A stretch of DNA of 64,000 bases from an uncultured Alphaproteobacteria bacterium (GCA_910577205.1 CAJTMA010000004.1:34055-98054), one strand, 5' to 3'. Positions 17,942-26,589 are shown, numbered from the stretch's first letter. Numbers and translations are program-made. Notes: a model not told the origin generated them from the letters alone.

Positions 17942-18697
17942 ATGTTATATTTACGCTCATTCATCTTTAATATTGTCTGTTACAGCACCTTGGCTGTGGG
18001 CTGCCTGACAACATCCATTGTCGGCTTAGTCAACCGTAAAGCCACAGTGCCAATGTGGAATAAATGTTTTATGCCTTTTATCTTGTGGAATCTTAAACTG
18101 ATTGCCGGAATGGAAATAGAAATCCGCGGCAAAGAATATATGAAACAGGAAGGCGTTCTCTATGCCAGCAAGCATGAATCGGCGTTGGAAACCTATTGCC
18201 TGTCTTCCTATATTACCAAGCTGGTTTTTGTTCTGAAAAAAGAGCTGACATATATCCCGCTGTTCGGCTGGGCACAATATTTTTACGGCATGATTCCGGT
18301 GAATCGTTCCGCCGGCGGAGCTGCTATGAAAAATATGCTTAAGGCTGCCAAAAACCGTTTGGATGACAAACGGCCGATTATTATTTTTCCGGAAGGGACG
18401 CGCGTTAAACCCGGTACAATTAACGGTTATAAGCCCGGCTTGTTGTTTATTGCGCAAAATTTGAATGTGCCGGTTATTCCGGTGGCACTTAACACGGGGT
18501 TATTCTGGCAAAAGAATTCTTTTCTGCGCCACCCGGGTAAGGTTATTATTGAATTCATGGAACCGATGCCAACTGATTTGGATAAGAAAGATTTTATGGC
18601 AGAACTGCAAAAAAGAATTGAAAACAAATGCGCCGAACTTAACGCGGAAACAATCAAAAATTATCCGCAGGCGGCTAAACTGCTGGTAAAGGAATAA
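17942..18697 (+). CDS. plsC: 1-acyl-sn-glycerol-3-phosphate acyltransferase
   Basis: Makes phosphatidic acid from lysophosphatidic acid at the inner membrane. 251 residues with an N-terminal membrane segment. The acyltransferase motif I is HESALE (H78 to E83, with E in place of the usual D), followed by the NRSAGGAAM region and FPEGTRVKPG. The third gene after ftsE; AACGAGGA precedes the ATG. The HX4E variant is common in related alphaproteobacterial proteins by recollection. Confidence 0.93.
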   Translation: MLYLRSFIFNIVCYSTLAVGCLTTSIVGLVNRKATVPMWNKCFMPFILWNLKLIAGMEIEIRGKEYMKQEGVLYASKHESALETYCLSSYITKLVFVLKKELTYIPLFGWAQYFYGMIPVNRSAGGAAMKNMLKAAKNRLDDKRPIIIFPEGTRVKPGTINGYKPGLLFIAQNLNVPVIPVALNTGLFWQKNSFLRHPGKVIIEFMEPMPTDLDKKDFMAELQKRIENKCAELNAETIKNYPQAAKLLVKE

Positions 18698-18702
18698 TCA
18701 TC

Positions 18703-19749
18703 GTGACACGCTTCTTTCATCATTTGTCAGCCACATTGCGCCATTATGCCCTGTTGCTTGGTGTAGCGGCGGTTACCGCTTTTATCGGAATTATCGGCAT
18801 TATGATGAGTTTGGAGCGCAATCAAGCTATTGCGCTGATTAAAGAGCAAATCTTGAAAATCGAAGAGTCACTGATGGCGGCAGGATATGATATTGCTTAT
18901 GACCATCTCAGTTTCAGCCACATATCCCCGTGGCAGATTATGCGCATTCAAAATCTGCGGCTTTATTCTTTAGATGCCGGCAATTATAAAGAATGGCAAT
19001 GTGACGAATTTTCTGTCAGTTCAAACTTTTTTTCCAGCGATAAAATCCGTTTTCATTTCAGCAGCAGACAAGCTTTGCTGCTTGGAAAACATTCTTGGAA
19101 AATGGATGCTCCGCAAGTTTCCGCAGAGATGACAACTGACGAAAACGGCAATTTCAAAGATTTTATATATGAGGCAGAAAACCTGACAATTCAAAAACTG
19201 TTGGGAATCGAAAATATTAAATTTGCCGCCCGGCGCAATTTGCAAAAAGAAATCACCGGGACAAGCCCCTTTATTGAAACCTTTTTAAATGCCAAAAATA
19301 TTCTCATTGCCGATTATACAGGCTGGCCGATGAATAAAGAAATCGGGCATATTTATGTTAATGCCAATATTATGGGTGCAATCGAATCACAACCTATTTT
19401 GAATGACGCGCTTTATTCATGGATTGAGAACAACGGCTATATTGATATTGCAAAAATGATTATCAATTGGAAACCTCTGGTTATGGTTGCCAAAGGCGAA
19501 TTATATTTTGATGAGCATTTGTCCCCGGATTTATCGCTCAACACCTCTTCTCTGGCATTAACCGAAATATTAGACAAGTTTAACCAGTACAGCTGGTTGG
19601 AAGACAAAGGCGTGTTCGTTGCCAAGATTTTACTCAACAACAAATCTTTCAAGAAGAACCAGACTGACAGCTATTATACGGTAACAACGCCGGTGAGGAT
19701 TAACAATAAGCAAATCCTCATCGAAAATATTCCGGTCAAAAAATTCTAA
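18703..19749 (+). CDS. DUF2125 family protein
   Basis: 348 residues, beginning with GTG (18703) after AAAGGA. It has an N-terminal membrane anchor (YALLLGVAAVTAFIGIIGIMM, about 15-35) and a large periplasmic beta-rich domain with the DUF2125 pattern: AAGYDIAYDHLSFSHISPWQIMRIQNLRLY, repeated strands, and a late MIINWKPLVMVAKGELYFDEHLSPD segment. The role is unknown. It is the last gene of the ftsE operon, so a lipid- or envelope-related task is inferred. Confidence 0.78.
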   Translation: MTRFFHHLSATLRHYALLLGVAAVTAFIGIIGIMMSLERNQAIALIKEQILKIEESLMAAGYDIAYDHLSFSHISPWQIMRIQNLRLYSLDAGNYKEWQCDEFSVSSNFFSSDKIRFHFSSRQALLLGKHSWKMDAPQVSAEMTTDENGNFKDFIYEAENLTIQKLLGIENIKFAARRNLQKEITGTSPFIETFLNAKNILIADYTGWPMNKEIGHIYVNANIMGAIESQPILNDALYSWIENNGYIDIAKMIINWKPLVMVAKGELYFDEHLSPDLSLNTSSLALTEILDKFNQYSWLEDKGVFVAKILLNNKSFKKNQTDSYYTVTTPVRINNKQILIENIPVKKF

Positions 19750-19754
19750 AGATA

Positions 19755-20582
19755 TTACAAGCTGACAGGCTGCGCATAAGCGCCAACGATTGACAGGCTT
19801 TTGACGGCTTCATCAAGCCGGCCTAAACGCTCGTCGTCGTTTTTCAGATAGCCGTTAACTTCTAACAGGCAAGATTTATTTTCATCGGCAGAAGCCGCCA
19901 TACAAATGACTTTTACGCCTTTGAAGCCTGCATTTTCAAAAATATCAACCACCGTCGAAGAGCTGACATCTGAGGCTACCTCGACAGACAGCAAACTGAT
20001 ATCTGATCCGCTTTTATCGGTTTCGGACATAGAAATGACGTAGACTTCCTCGCTATCCTTGGCTTCCTTGCGGCGGATAAACGGCAGCTTGGCAATAATC
20101 TGCAGGCGCTCGCCATTAGGAGCGGCAGACAATGCGCTCCACCAAGGCTTCTGGTTAATCTCGCAATTATCGCAGGGAATAACCGCCAGCTGCACATCGT
20201 GAGAGGTTAAAGCATTCATGACCTGCCCAAATGAACTATAGGTTTCATAGTCGACATAGCTGCCAAAATGATCCTGAACGATGTTAGCCAGAGAGTTATC
20301 ATGCTCTTGTCCGTAGAGGGAAATTTTAAGCTTATCATTCAAAAATGCGCTGGCGGTTAAAATCTCACGCCAAATTTTAGCGACGACATATTCAGGAAAA
20401 TCCCCCTTATGCGAACGCAGCAGTTTTTTTATCACCGCGGCTTCTTTGCCAAGGGAATTTTCAACGGCATTACCGTCTGCCAGCTGTTTAACCAATTCGG
20501 TACGCTGCATCAGCAGATTGTACATTTCCGCATCAATGCCATCTATCTGTTTTTGTATACCGTCAGTTTTATCATCAGACAT
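19755..20582 (-). CDS. Chorismate mutase (AroQ) with degenerate prephenate-dehydratase-like C-terminus
   Basis: 275 residues from ATG 20582, chosen over an upstream start because AGGGGAGA lies 9 bases before it. Residues 5-90 are an AroQ helical domain (IDGIDAEMYNLLMQRTELVKQLA, VVAKIWREILTA). The rest resembles a substrate-binding fold with periplasmic-binding or PDT-like strands (DHFGSYVDYETYSSFGQVMNAL, VQLAVIP) and ends in an ACT-like region (CLLEVNGYL). This form is known in alphaproteobacteria for tyrosine/phenylalanine synthesis. No other aro genes are adjacent. Confidence 0.8.
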   Translation of the reverse strand: MSDDKTDGIQKQIDGIDAEMYNLLMQRTELVKQLADGNAVENSLGKEAAVIKKLLRSHKGDFPEYVVAKIWREILTASAFLNDKLKISLYGQEHDNSLANIVQDHFGSYVDYETYSSFGQVMNALTSHDVQLAVIPCDNCEINQKPWWSALSAAPNGERLQIIAKLPFIRRKEAKDSEEVYVISMSETDKSGSDISLLSVEVASDVSSSTVVDIFENAGFKGVKVICMAASADENKSCLLEVNGYLKNDDERLGRLDEAVKSLSIVGAYAQPVSL

Positions 20583-20583
20583 T

Positions 20584-21141
20584 TTATTTATTCTCCCCTG
20601 GGGCGTATTCCAAAAATATGACCTTTGCCAATCCATATATACGCTCTTTTAGAAAAATATAGCAAGCAGGAACTTGCAGTTGTTCAGCCTTTTCAACTTC
20701 CACCAAACATAAAGCACCGGGTTTCAGCCAGCCTTTTTCGGCGAGCGCCTGTAATGCCGGAGCACTCAAACCGCGATTATACGGCGCGTCCATGAATAAC
20801 AAATCATAAGCTTCCGGAGCTTGAGGAAGCGCTAAAACATCATGGCGATAGATTTTGATACGCGATTTTTCTGCCGGAAATAATGCTGTATTTTTCATCA
20901 GGCTGCGGGTATCGGCATCAATCAATCCCACTTCTGCCGCTCCGCGCGATAAGGCTTCAAGCCCGAAAGCGCCTGTCCCGGCAAACACGTCTAACAATTT
21001 ATAGCTCCCCCAATCTTTTTCAAGAGAACTGTTAAGAATGTTAAACAAAGCCTCCCGAGCACGGTCGGCTGTCGGGCGCACTTTATCCGACTCCGGTGAA
21101 AACAGCTTTTTGCCCCGGTAATGTCCGGCAATAATCCTCAT
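20584..21141 (-). CDS. rsmD: 16S rRNA (guanine966-N2)-methyltransferase RsmD
   Basis: 185 residues. N-terminal MRIIAGHYRGKKL and RPTADRAREALFNIL are diagnostic, and the SAM-binding loop is LDVFAGTGAFGLEALSRGA (50-68). The catalytic motif IV, normally DPPY, reads DAPY (118-121). It overlaps the pseudouridine synthase by 4 bases and ends 1 base before the chorismate mutase start, so the three form one minus-strand operon for ribosomal RNA modification plus aroQ. Confidence 0.93.
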   Translation of the reverse strand: MRIIAGHYRGKKLFSPESDKVRPTADRAREALFNILNSSLEKDWGSYKLLDVFAGTGAFGLEALSRGAAEVGLIDADTRSLMKNTALFPAEKSRIKIYRHDVLALPQAPEAYDLLFMDAPYNRGLSAPALQALAEKGWLKPGALCLVEVEKAEQLQVPACYIFLKERIYGLAKVIFLEYAPGENK

Positions 21142-21860
21142 AGCTGGAACTTACTCCCCAGCTGTTCTTTTAATACTTTGCCGGGAACTTCCCTCACCTC
21201 GCCTTTTTTCAGGCTGCCCAGTTGGAATGGCCCGTAAGACAAACGAATCAGGCGGGCAACATCTAAATCAATTGATTTCATCAATTTTCGGATTTCACGG
21301 TTTTTCCCTTCGTTCAAGGTAATTGTCAACCAGGAATTCGTTCCCTGCTCGCTCTCCAATTCAGCTTTGACCGGGCCGTAATTTATGCCGTCAACAGTCA
21401 CACCATCGGCAAGTTTAGCCAGTTTTTTCAAATCAACAAACCCATGAACTTTGACCTTATAACGACGGCTCCAACCGTTTTGCGGCAATTCCAGCTTACG
21501 CGACAGCTCGCCATTATTGGTCAGCAGCAACAGCCCCTCAGAGTTTAAGTCCAGACGGCCGACAGAAATCACCCGCGGCATTCCGGCGGGCAAATTATCA
21601 AATACTGTCGGGCGGTTATCGGTATCTTTGTGGGTTGTCAGCAGCCCGACCGGCTTATAGTACAGCCAGAGCCTTGTGCCCTCTACTGCCGGCAATTTTT
21701 CGCCATCCAGCAAAATCTTTTCATTCCCTTCAACATTAAACGCAGGAGAGGTAATGGTTTCTCCGTTAACTGTTACCCGTTGCTGTTTAATCAGCTCTTC
21801 AGCCTGGCGGCGGGAACAAACGCCCGAACGGGCCATAAATTTCGCAATTCTTTCACTCAT
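21138..21860 (-). CDS. rluB: RsuA/RluB-family rRNA pseudouridine synthase
   Basis: 240 residues from ATG 21860 (AAGGA 9 bases upstream; an in-frame ATG at 21893 is less likely). N-terminal S4 domain (RIAKFMARSGVCSRRQAEELI), then the catalytic core with VGRLDLNSEGLLLLTNNGEL containing the catalytic Asp in RLD, and EGKNREIRKLM. The length and C-terminus fit the large-subunit enzyme RluB (23S U2605) better than RsuA. Divergent from tadA across 68 bases. Confidence 0.9.
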   Translation of the reverse strand: MSERIAKFMARSGVCSRRQAEELIKQQRVTVNGETITSPAFNVEGNEKILLDGEKLPAVEGTRLWLYYKPVGLLTTHKDTDNRPTVFDNLPAGMPRVISVGRLDLNSEGLLLLTNNGELSRKLELPQNGWSRRYKVKVHGFVDLKKLAKLADGVTVDGINYGPVKAELESEQGTNSWLTITLNEGKNREIRKLMKSIDLDVARLIRLSYGPFQLGSLKKGEVREVPGKVLKEQLGSKFQL

Positions 21861-21928
21861 ATTAACTTTTCCTTTTTTCTTTTTTGTTAGCATACATTCA
21901 ATTATTAATCAACTAAAGGATATCAAAG

Positions 21929-22408
21929 TTGGAAACAAAATTTATGGAACGGGCGCTGGCTCTAGCGGCTTATGCTGCCGAGCAAGACGAAGTTCCCATC
22001 GGCGCAGTGATTGTTAACCCGGCAACGGGAGAAATCGTCAGTGAGGCTTATAACCTTTGCGAACACGTGGCAGATGCTTCTGCCCATGCCGAACTTCTGG
22101 CAATCCGCAAAGCCTGCGAAAAACTTAAAAGCAACCGGCTGCGGGAGATGGATTTATATGTCACCCTCGAACCCTGCACGATGTGTGCCGCGGCAATTTC
22201 GTTTGCACGTATCAAAAACCTTTATTTCGGCGCGACGGACAGCAAGGGCGGCGCAGTTGTTTCCGGTGTCAGATTCTATGATAGTCCGACTTGCCATCAC
22301 CGGCCGGAAGTTCACGGCGGCCTGTTGGAAGCAGAATGCGGCCAGCTGCTCAAAGATTTTTTCAAAAAGAAAAGAGAAAAAATTAAACTTTTAGACAAAA
22401 AGTGTTGA
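21929..22408 (+). CDS. tadA: tRNA-specific adenosine deaminase TadA
   Basis: Converts A34 to inosine in tRNA-Arg(ACG). 159 residues. Zinc ligands and catalytic Glu: HAE at 53-55 and PCTMC (C83, C86). It starts with TTG at 21929, with AAAGGA 8 bases upstream; ATG at 21944 is a weaker alternative. The promoter of the next gene overlaps its last bases. Confidence 0.95.
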   Translation: METKFMERALALAAYAAEQDEVPIGAVIVNPATGEIVSEAYNLCEHVADASAHAELLAIRKACEKLKSNRLREMDLYVTLEPCTMCAAAISFARIKNLYFGATDSKGGAVVSGVRFYDSPTCHHRPEVHGGLLEAECGQLLKDFFKKKREKIKLLDKKC

Positions 22409-22433
22409 GTTTTAGGCAAAAGTAAGTTATAGT
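22405..22433 (+). promoter_or_regulatory. Sigma-70 promoter for the 467-residue gene
   Basis: TTGAGT (22405-22410), a 17-base spacer and TATAGT (22428-22433). It begins in the stop codon region of tadA, so the unknown gene downstream can be transcribed on its own. Confidence 0.65.
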
Positions 22434-22469
22434 ATAGATAAGATAAAAAAACACAGTTAGGAAAAAGCA

Positions 22470-23873
22470 ATGGAAAATACAGACTATATGCAAAATCCGG
22501 AATTCAAAGACTGGTTAAAATCAATAGGCTTTGATGAAAAAGCCCTGCAAGACCAAATCGACAATGATGATTTTGGTCGTTTGGATGATTTAATTCGTCG
22601 TTTTGAAGAAAAGAAACTCAAAGACGAAGACGACTACATGACCTTTTCTCAAAAGGCAAACGATGGCAATCCGGGCAATGAGTTAGATGCCTATTACCAA
22701 GACTGGTGCGAAAAAGAACACCAACCGCCATATGTTTATGAAAATACTCAGGAAGAATCCCCTGCCTATGGGATGAAATATTACAAAACTCCGGAAGACA
22801 AAACTGCCGGAAAACCTGCCGCCCGCGCCGTGTATCACGACAGCAAGAATGTTGAAGTCGAATGCGCTGACGATAAAGGCCCTGACTATGAATTTTTAGA
22901 CGCGTTGGTTCGTAAGGCCGCTTTGGACGGTCAGCCGGGTATTAAATTTGATGAAGAAATGACCCCGGAATTTGCTAACAAGCTGGCAGCGGCTTGTATC
23001 AAATATGGCATGAAGATGAAAGGCCAGCCGGAAAAAATTGATGTCAGCGAATTTGCAGACCAGCTTACCCCGGAACAAAAAGCTGATGTTGACAAATATA
23101 ATGCCGGTGAAAAGCTTTATATGGACAAGTACAGCCAGAAAGTAGCCATCGCCAAAGATTATGCCGCTCACGGCATTAAGGAAGCAGATGTCAGCAAATA
23201 TAAAGATCCTGCAGAACAAGCCGCATGGCTGGCTGCTAATAAAGAAGCCGGAATTACGCCCAAAGGCGGCAAAGCTTTTTACAGTTTGCATGACGACCAA
23301 TTACGCAATTTGCCTGAAGCTGCGAAAACACAATTAAAAGCACATAACGCTGAAAATGTTGCCAAATTGTATGAAAGCGCCAAAAAGCTTGCAGATATCT
23401 ATAAACAGGATAACCCCGGCAAGGCATTTGATTTATCAACCAGCCAATTCCAAGACCCGAAATCCGCGGCTCTGATGTATGCAGCTTATACTGCCGCCGG
23501 CGTACAGGTTACCGGAATAGATAAGGTTACAGAAAAAACGCAGGGGATGTTCCAAACCGAAACCCAAGGCTATATGCCGGAAGAAGCCCGCAATATTGTT
23601 GCTGATTACAACTATGGGGTTCGAAAACAACAAATCCGCGGCATGAAACAAGATCAAAAACAGGCTTATCAGGATGCGGTGAGCGTAGATGAAGCAAACC
23701 GCACCGAAGAACAACAGCTGACTGTTGACCGCCGTCAGGAAAGGCTTGAAACACTCCAAACCCGCCGAAGAGTTCAAAACGGCCAGGCCACGGATAAGGA
23801 TAAAGAGTTCCTTAAAAATCGTGGAAATGTTTTGGAAGAACTTAGAAAACGCCAACAAGGCGGCAGACCATAG
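22470..23873 (+). CDS. Unknown 467-residue hydrophilic protein
   Basis: No family recognised. There is no signal peptide or membrane segment; it is very rich in Lys, Glu, Asp and Gln. Two related units are visible: GIKFDEEMTPEFANKLAAACIKYGMKMKG (about 151-179) and AFDLSTSQFQDPKSAALMYAAYTAAGVQVTG (about 314-344). Each is a short strand followed by a helix of the type FANKLAAACIKYG. The C-terminal 80 residues are a charged helix (DRRQERLETLQTRRRVQNG). It has its own promoter and terminator. The repeated alpha/beta units resemble those seen in large multi-domain proteins of mobile elements, but this is only an impression. Confidence 0.7.
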   Translation: MENTDYMQNPEFKDWLKSIGFDEKALQDQIDNDDFGRLDDLIRRFEEKKLKDEDDYMTFSQKANDGNPGNELDAYYQDWCEKEHQPPYVYENTQEESPAYGMKYYKTPEDKTAGKPAARAVYHDSKNVEVECADDKGPDYEFLDALVRKAALDGQPGIKFDEEMTPEFANKLAAACIKYGMKMKGQPEKIDVSEFADQLTPEQKADVDKYNAGEKLYMDKYSQKVAIAKDYAAHGIKEADVSKYKDPAEQAAWLAANKEAGITPKGGKAFYSLHDDQLRNLPEAAKTQLKAHNAENVAKLYESAKKLADIYKQDNPGKAFDLSTSQFQDPKSAALMYAAYTAAGVQVTGIDKVTEKTQGMFQTETQGYMPEEARNIVADYNYGVRKQQIRGMKQDQKQAYQDAVSVDEANRTEEQQLTVDRRQERLETLQTRRRVQNGQATDKDKEFLKNRGNVLEELRKRQQGGRP

Positions 23874-23875
23874 AG

Positions 23876-23909
23876 AAAATCCCCGAGGAAATATTCCGGC
23901 GGGGATTTT
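23876..23909. terminator. Terminator between the 467-residue gene and mutY
   Basis: The 10-bp stem AAAATCCCCG/CGGGGATTTT with a 14-base loop. T or A runs on both sides allow it to serve both convergent genes. Confidence 0.85.
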
Positions 23910-24941
23910 TCATTTATTCAACAGCGGAAAAACTTTTTTCATCAAAGTAGAAAAAGGATAATTTTCAAGTTCAGATAATGGCACAAATTTTCCATCAGAA
24001 TTGATTTGTTCACTATGAATAACACACACTGTCAACAACAGTTTGAAATGGGTGAACACATGGGTTATTTCCTTTTCTAACGTTCTGCTGTTCATCTCTG
24101 CAAACAACTCTCTGTCATCACTCCACGGAAATTCATACAGCCCGGAGAGCAAGCCTTTTTCCGTGCGTTTGCGGATGTAGATTTCCCCTTGGGCGTTATA
24201 TATCAAATAAACTTTGCCATGCTTTACTTTTTTCTCCGGTTTTTTACGCAGAGGAATATTTTCCAACTGAGGGCTGTTTTTAGACTGACAGCTTTCCTGC
24301 CATGGGCAAAGCAGGCATTGCGGCTTTTTCGGCGTACAGACCATCGCCCCCAAATCCATTATCGCCGAAGCATAATCTGCCGGATTTTCTTTATCGGTCA
24401 AAGCTGTTGCCTTATTGCGGATATCTTCACCAATTTCATCTAATGGCCGGGTTAAATGATACAGGCGGCAAATCACCCGCATAACATTACCGTCAATTAC
24501 GGTTTCCGACTGGTTAAATGCCAAAGCCAGAAAACTGGCAACAGTGTATGGGCCGATACCTTTCAATTTCAAAACATCTTCGCGGCATGACGGAAATTCT
24601 CCGCCGAAATTTTCTATAATCATTTGAGCTGTTGTGTGCAATGATCGAGCCCGGCTGTAATATCCTAATCCCTGCCAATAGAGGTAAACATCTTCCAACG
24701 GTGCTTCAGCCAAGGCTTGAACTGTCGGAAATCGCTGCATAAATCGGTGAAAATAGGGAATAACGGTTTTGACAGTGGTTTGCTGGAGCATCAATTCTGA
24801 TACTAAAATAACATAAGGATCAGGATGCGCGCCGCCCTTAAACCGCCAAGGCAGTTCCCGCCCATTGCGGGCATACCATTCCAGAAGCTGTTTTGATGAA
24901 ATCTGTTTTGTCATGCTTGTGATTATAACCATAATCTGCAT
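23910..24941 (-). CDS. mutY: A/G-specific adenine glycosylase MutY
   Basis: Removes adenine opposite 8-oxoguanine. 343 residues from ATG 24941, or 334 from the in-frame ATG 24914 (MTKQISS); neither has a good ribosome site and 24914 fits the family N-terminus better. ELPWR, SELMLQQTTVKTVIPYF with the catalytic Glu, the helix-hairpin-helix LKGIGPYTVASFLALAF, the catalytic Asp in VIDGNV, and the [4Fe-4S] pattern C-x6-C-x2-C-x5-C (CTPKKPQCLLCPWQESC). The C-terminal NUDIX-like domain recognises 8-oxoG. Confidence 0.95.
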   Translation of the reverse strand: MQIMVIITSMTKQISSKQLLEWYARNGRELPWRFKGGAHPDPYVILVSELMLQQTTVKTVIPYFHRFMQRFPTVQALAEAPLEDVYLYWQGLGYYSRARSLHTTAQMIIENFGGEFPSCREDVLKLKGIGPYTVASFLALAFNQSETVIDGNVMRVICRLYHLTRPLDEIGEDIRNKATALTDKENPADYASAIMDLGAMVCTPKKPQCLLCPWQESCQSKNSPQLENIPLRKKPEKKVKHGKVYLIYNAQGEIYIRKRTEKGLLSGLYEFPWSDDRELFAEMNSRTLEKEITHVFTHFKLLLTVCVIHSEQINSDGKFVPLSELENYPFSTLMKKVFPLLNK

Positions 24942-25001
24942 TTTGAAAAGGAATAAATTAAGGCTGTGCTGAGAGTTGACTTTCAGAGAAGGAGGAAGAA
25001 A

Positions 25002-25073
25002 GCCTCACCGGCGTACTCACGTCCGCCTCTCCTCCTGGTCGAACTCCTTTTTCGGTACTTCGAGCTGTCTTTA
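25002..25073. repeat. 72-bp direct repeat, copy 1 (left of fic)
   Basis: It matches 26590-26661 with four differences over 72 bases by eye. Contained within it is a hairpin with arms TCGAACT and a near-match of AGTTCGA. It lies between mutY and fic. Confidence 0.9.
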
Positions 25074-25127
25074 TAGTATTTTGTCGATGACAAATTATTC
25101 TTCTGAGATGGGAAAAGTGGAAATAGA

Positions 25128-25157
25128 TTGACATTTGCAGAGAATAGCGGCTAAAAT
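25128..25157 (+). promoter_or_regulatory. fic promoter
   Basis: TTGACA (25128-25133), an 18-base spacer and TAAAAT (25152-25157). The expected start near 25164 falls in the inverted repeat at 25159-25175. Confidence 0.65.
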
Positions 25158-25158
25158 A

Positions 25159-25175
25159 TCCGCATAACTTGCGGA
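25159..25175 (+). promoter_or_regulatory. Inverted repeat over fic start point and Shine-Dalgarno
   Basis: TCCGCA, 5 bases, TGCGGA. The right arm runs into GGAG, the ribosome site for ATG 25184. It could be an operator bound by the winged-helix end of the Fic protein or an RNA hairpin hiding the ribosome site. A related CTCCGCAAA/TTTGCGGGG hairpin follows the gene. Confidence 0.55.
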
Positions 25176-25183
25176 GATTTGCG

Positions 25184-26284
25184 ATGTATATTCATGAACA
25201 AAAAAATTGGCCAAACTTTATTTGGAATAATGACGAGCTTTTTGAGATTATAACAAAAGTATCCTTCAAACAAGGACAACTACTTGGCAAAATGCAAAGT
25301 ATTGGTTTTGATTTTAGGCAAGAAGCTCTTTTGGATAATTTAACAGAAGAAATAACCAAATCAAGTGAGATTGAAGGGGAATTGTTAAACAAAGATGAAG
25401 TTCGTTCCTCTATTGCCAGACGGTTAAATATACATAATGAAAAATCTATTAACAGCAGTTATCATATTGATGGTGTGGTTGAAATTATGATTGATGCAAC
25501 GCATAATTTTGATACACCTTTAACCTATGAGAGATTGTGTGGTTGGCACGCTGCATTGTTTCCTACGGGATACAGCGGGATGTATAAAATAAAAACCGCT
25601 TGTTATAGAGATGATAAAGATGGGCCGATGCAAGTTGTTTCTAATAGCAGAGGACGAGAAATTGTCTATTATGAAGCTCCCGAAGCATCTCTTATAAAAA
25701 AATATATGGATGAATTTTTGGGATGGATTAATAATGCTGATAGCACAAATTCTTTAATTAAAGCGGCTATAAGCCATTTATGGTTTATAACAATTCACCC
25801 GTTTGAAGACGGCAACGGGCGTATTGCACGAGCCGTTACAGAGTTTATGTTGGCAAAAGCTGAAAAATCATCTTACAGATTTTATAGTATGTCGGCTCAA
25901 ATCCAAAAACAAAAAAATGAATATTATAAGGTATTGGAAAACACACAAAAAGGAACGCTTGATGTTACAAATTGGATAAAATGGTTTTTAGAAACAATGT
26001 TGCAAGCATTAGAAACTTCGGAAATAATGGTTAGTAAGATTATTTCTAAAGCCGAACATTGGATGGAGTTTAACAAATTTTCATTAGATGAGAATCAGAA
26101 AAAGATGATTAATATGCTTTTTGATGGTTTTGAAGGGAATTTGACATCAAGTAAATGGGCAAAAATATGTAAATGCTCCCAAGATACAGCAAGCCGCTCC
26201 ATTAAACAGCTTGTAGAATATGGAATATTCAAACAACAAGGAAGCGGCCGCAGCACGCATTATATTTTGACTTGCGGAGAATAG
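25184..26284 (+). CDS. Fic-domain protein (DUF4172 N-terminus, winged-helix C-terminus)
   Basis: 366 residues; ATG 25184 has GGAG 8 bases upstream. The N-terminal DUF4172-like region begins NWPNFIWNNDELF. The Fic core carries the complete active motif HPFEDGNGRIAR (205-216), expected to transfer AMP (or another phosphoryl group) to a protein. An inhibitory-helix motif SSEIEG (60-65) fits class II Fic proteins, whose own N-terminus blocks ATP binding. The C-terminal 75 residues (LTSSKWAKICKCSQDTASRSIKQLVEYGIF) form a helix-turn-helix suited to autoregulation. It is clearly more AT-rich than its neighbours and flanked by 72-bp direct repeats, so probably horizontally acquired. No antitoxin gene is adjacent. 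Confidence 0.92.
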   Translation: MYIHEQKNWPNFIWNNDELFEIITKVSFKQGQLLGKMQSIGFDFRQEALLDNLTEEITKSSEIEGELLNKDEVRSSIARRLNIHNEKSINSSYHIDGVVEIMIDATHNFDTPLTYERLCGWHAALFPTGYSGMYKIKTACYRDDKDGPMQVVSNSRGREIVYYEAPEASLIKKYMDEFLGWINNADSTNSLIKAAISHLWFITIHPFEDGNGRIARAVTEFMLAKAEKSSYRFYSMSAQIQKQKNEYYKVLENTQKGTLDVTNWIKWFLETMLQALETSEIMVSKIISKAEHWMEFNKFSLDENQKKMINMLFDGFEGNLTSSKWAKICKCSQDTASRSIKQLVEYGIFKQQGSGRSTHYILTCGE

Positions 26285-26289
26285 AAACA

Positions 26290-26319
26290 ATAATCTCCGC
26301 AAACTTTGCGGGGATTATT
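26290..26319. terminator. Hairpin after fic
   Basis: TAATCTCCGCAAA pairs with TTTGCGGGGATTA (one G-T pair). No strong T run follows on the plus strand, so it may be a weak terminator or a regulatory palindrome related to the one before fic. Confidence 0.5.
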
Positions 26320-26589
26320 AAGTAAAATCATAACTGATAAAATAAAATTAATCCGCAAAAATTTACCGTCGAAGCTTTTTTATGGGGCTTGCGTCGTAAA
26401 TTTTGCGTAAATCGCAAAATTAACTTTGCTTCGGTCAAAGTACTTGTTAGTTTGTTTCGCTCGCTATCGCGGCATCACAAACTAACAAGTTCTTTTCACC
26501 ACCACCACCAAACACCCGTTGGGGGTGGCGGTGCGGTTAGTAGACTGGCGGTGCTTCGCTAGCCGCTGCGTCGTCGTTCGGCCTAAAAG
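26320..26589. other. Gene-free palindrome-rich DNA between fic and tRNA-Thr
   Basis: No credible gene. A perfect 9-bp hairpin AATTTTGCG/CGCAAAATT (26399-26421); a perfect 14-bp inverted repeat ACTTGTTAGTTTGT/ACAAACTAACAAGT with a 21-base loop (26442-26490); a C-rich/G-rich pair near 26500-26535; and GGTGCGGTTAGTAGACT (26530-26546), which matches the tRNA-Thr 3' end as written on the plus strand with one missing base. It looks like integration or recombination debris. Confidence 0.75.

Noticed and set aside
25184..26284. Fic protein as half of a toxin-antitoxin pair (FicTA)
   Set aside because: No small antitoxin gene is adjacent, and the inhibitory motif is within the protein itself.
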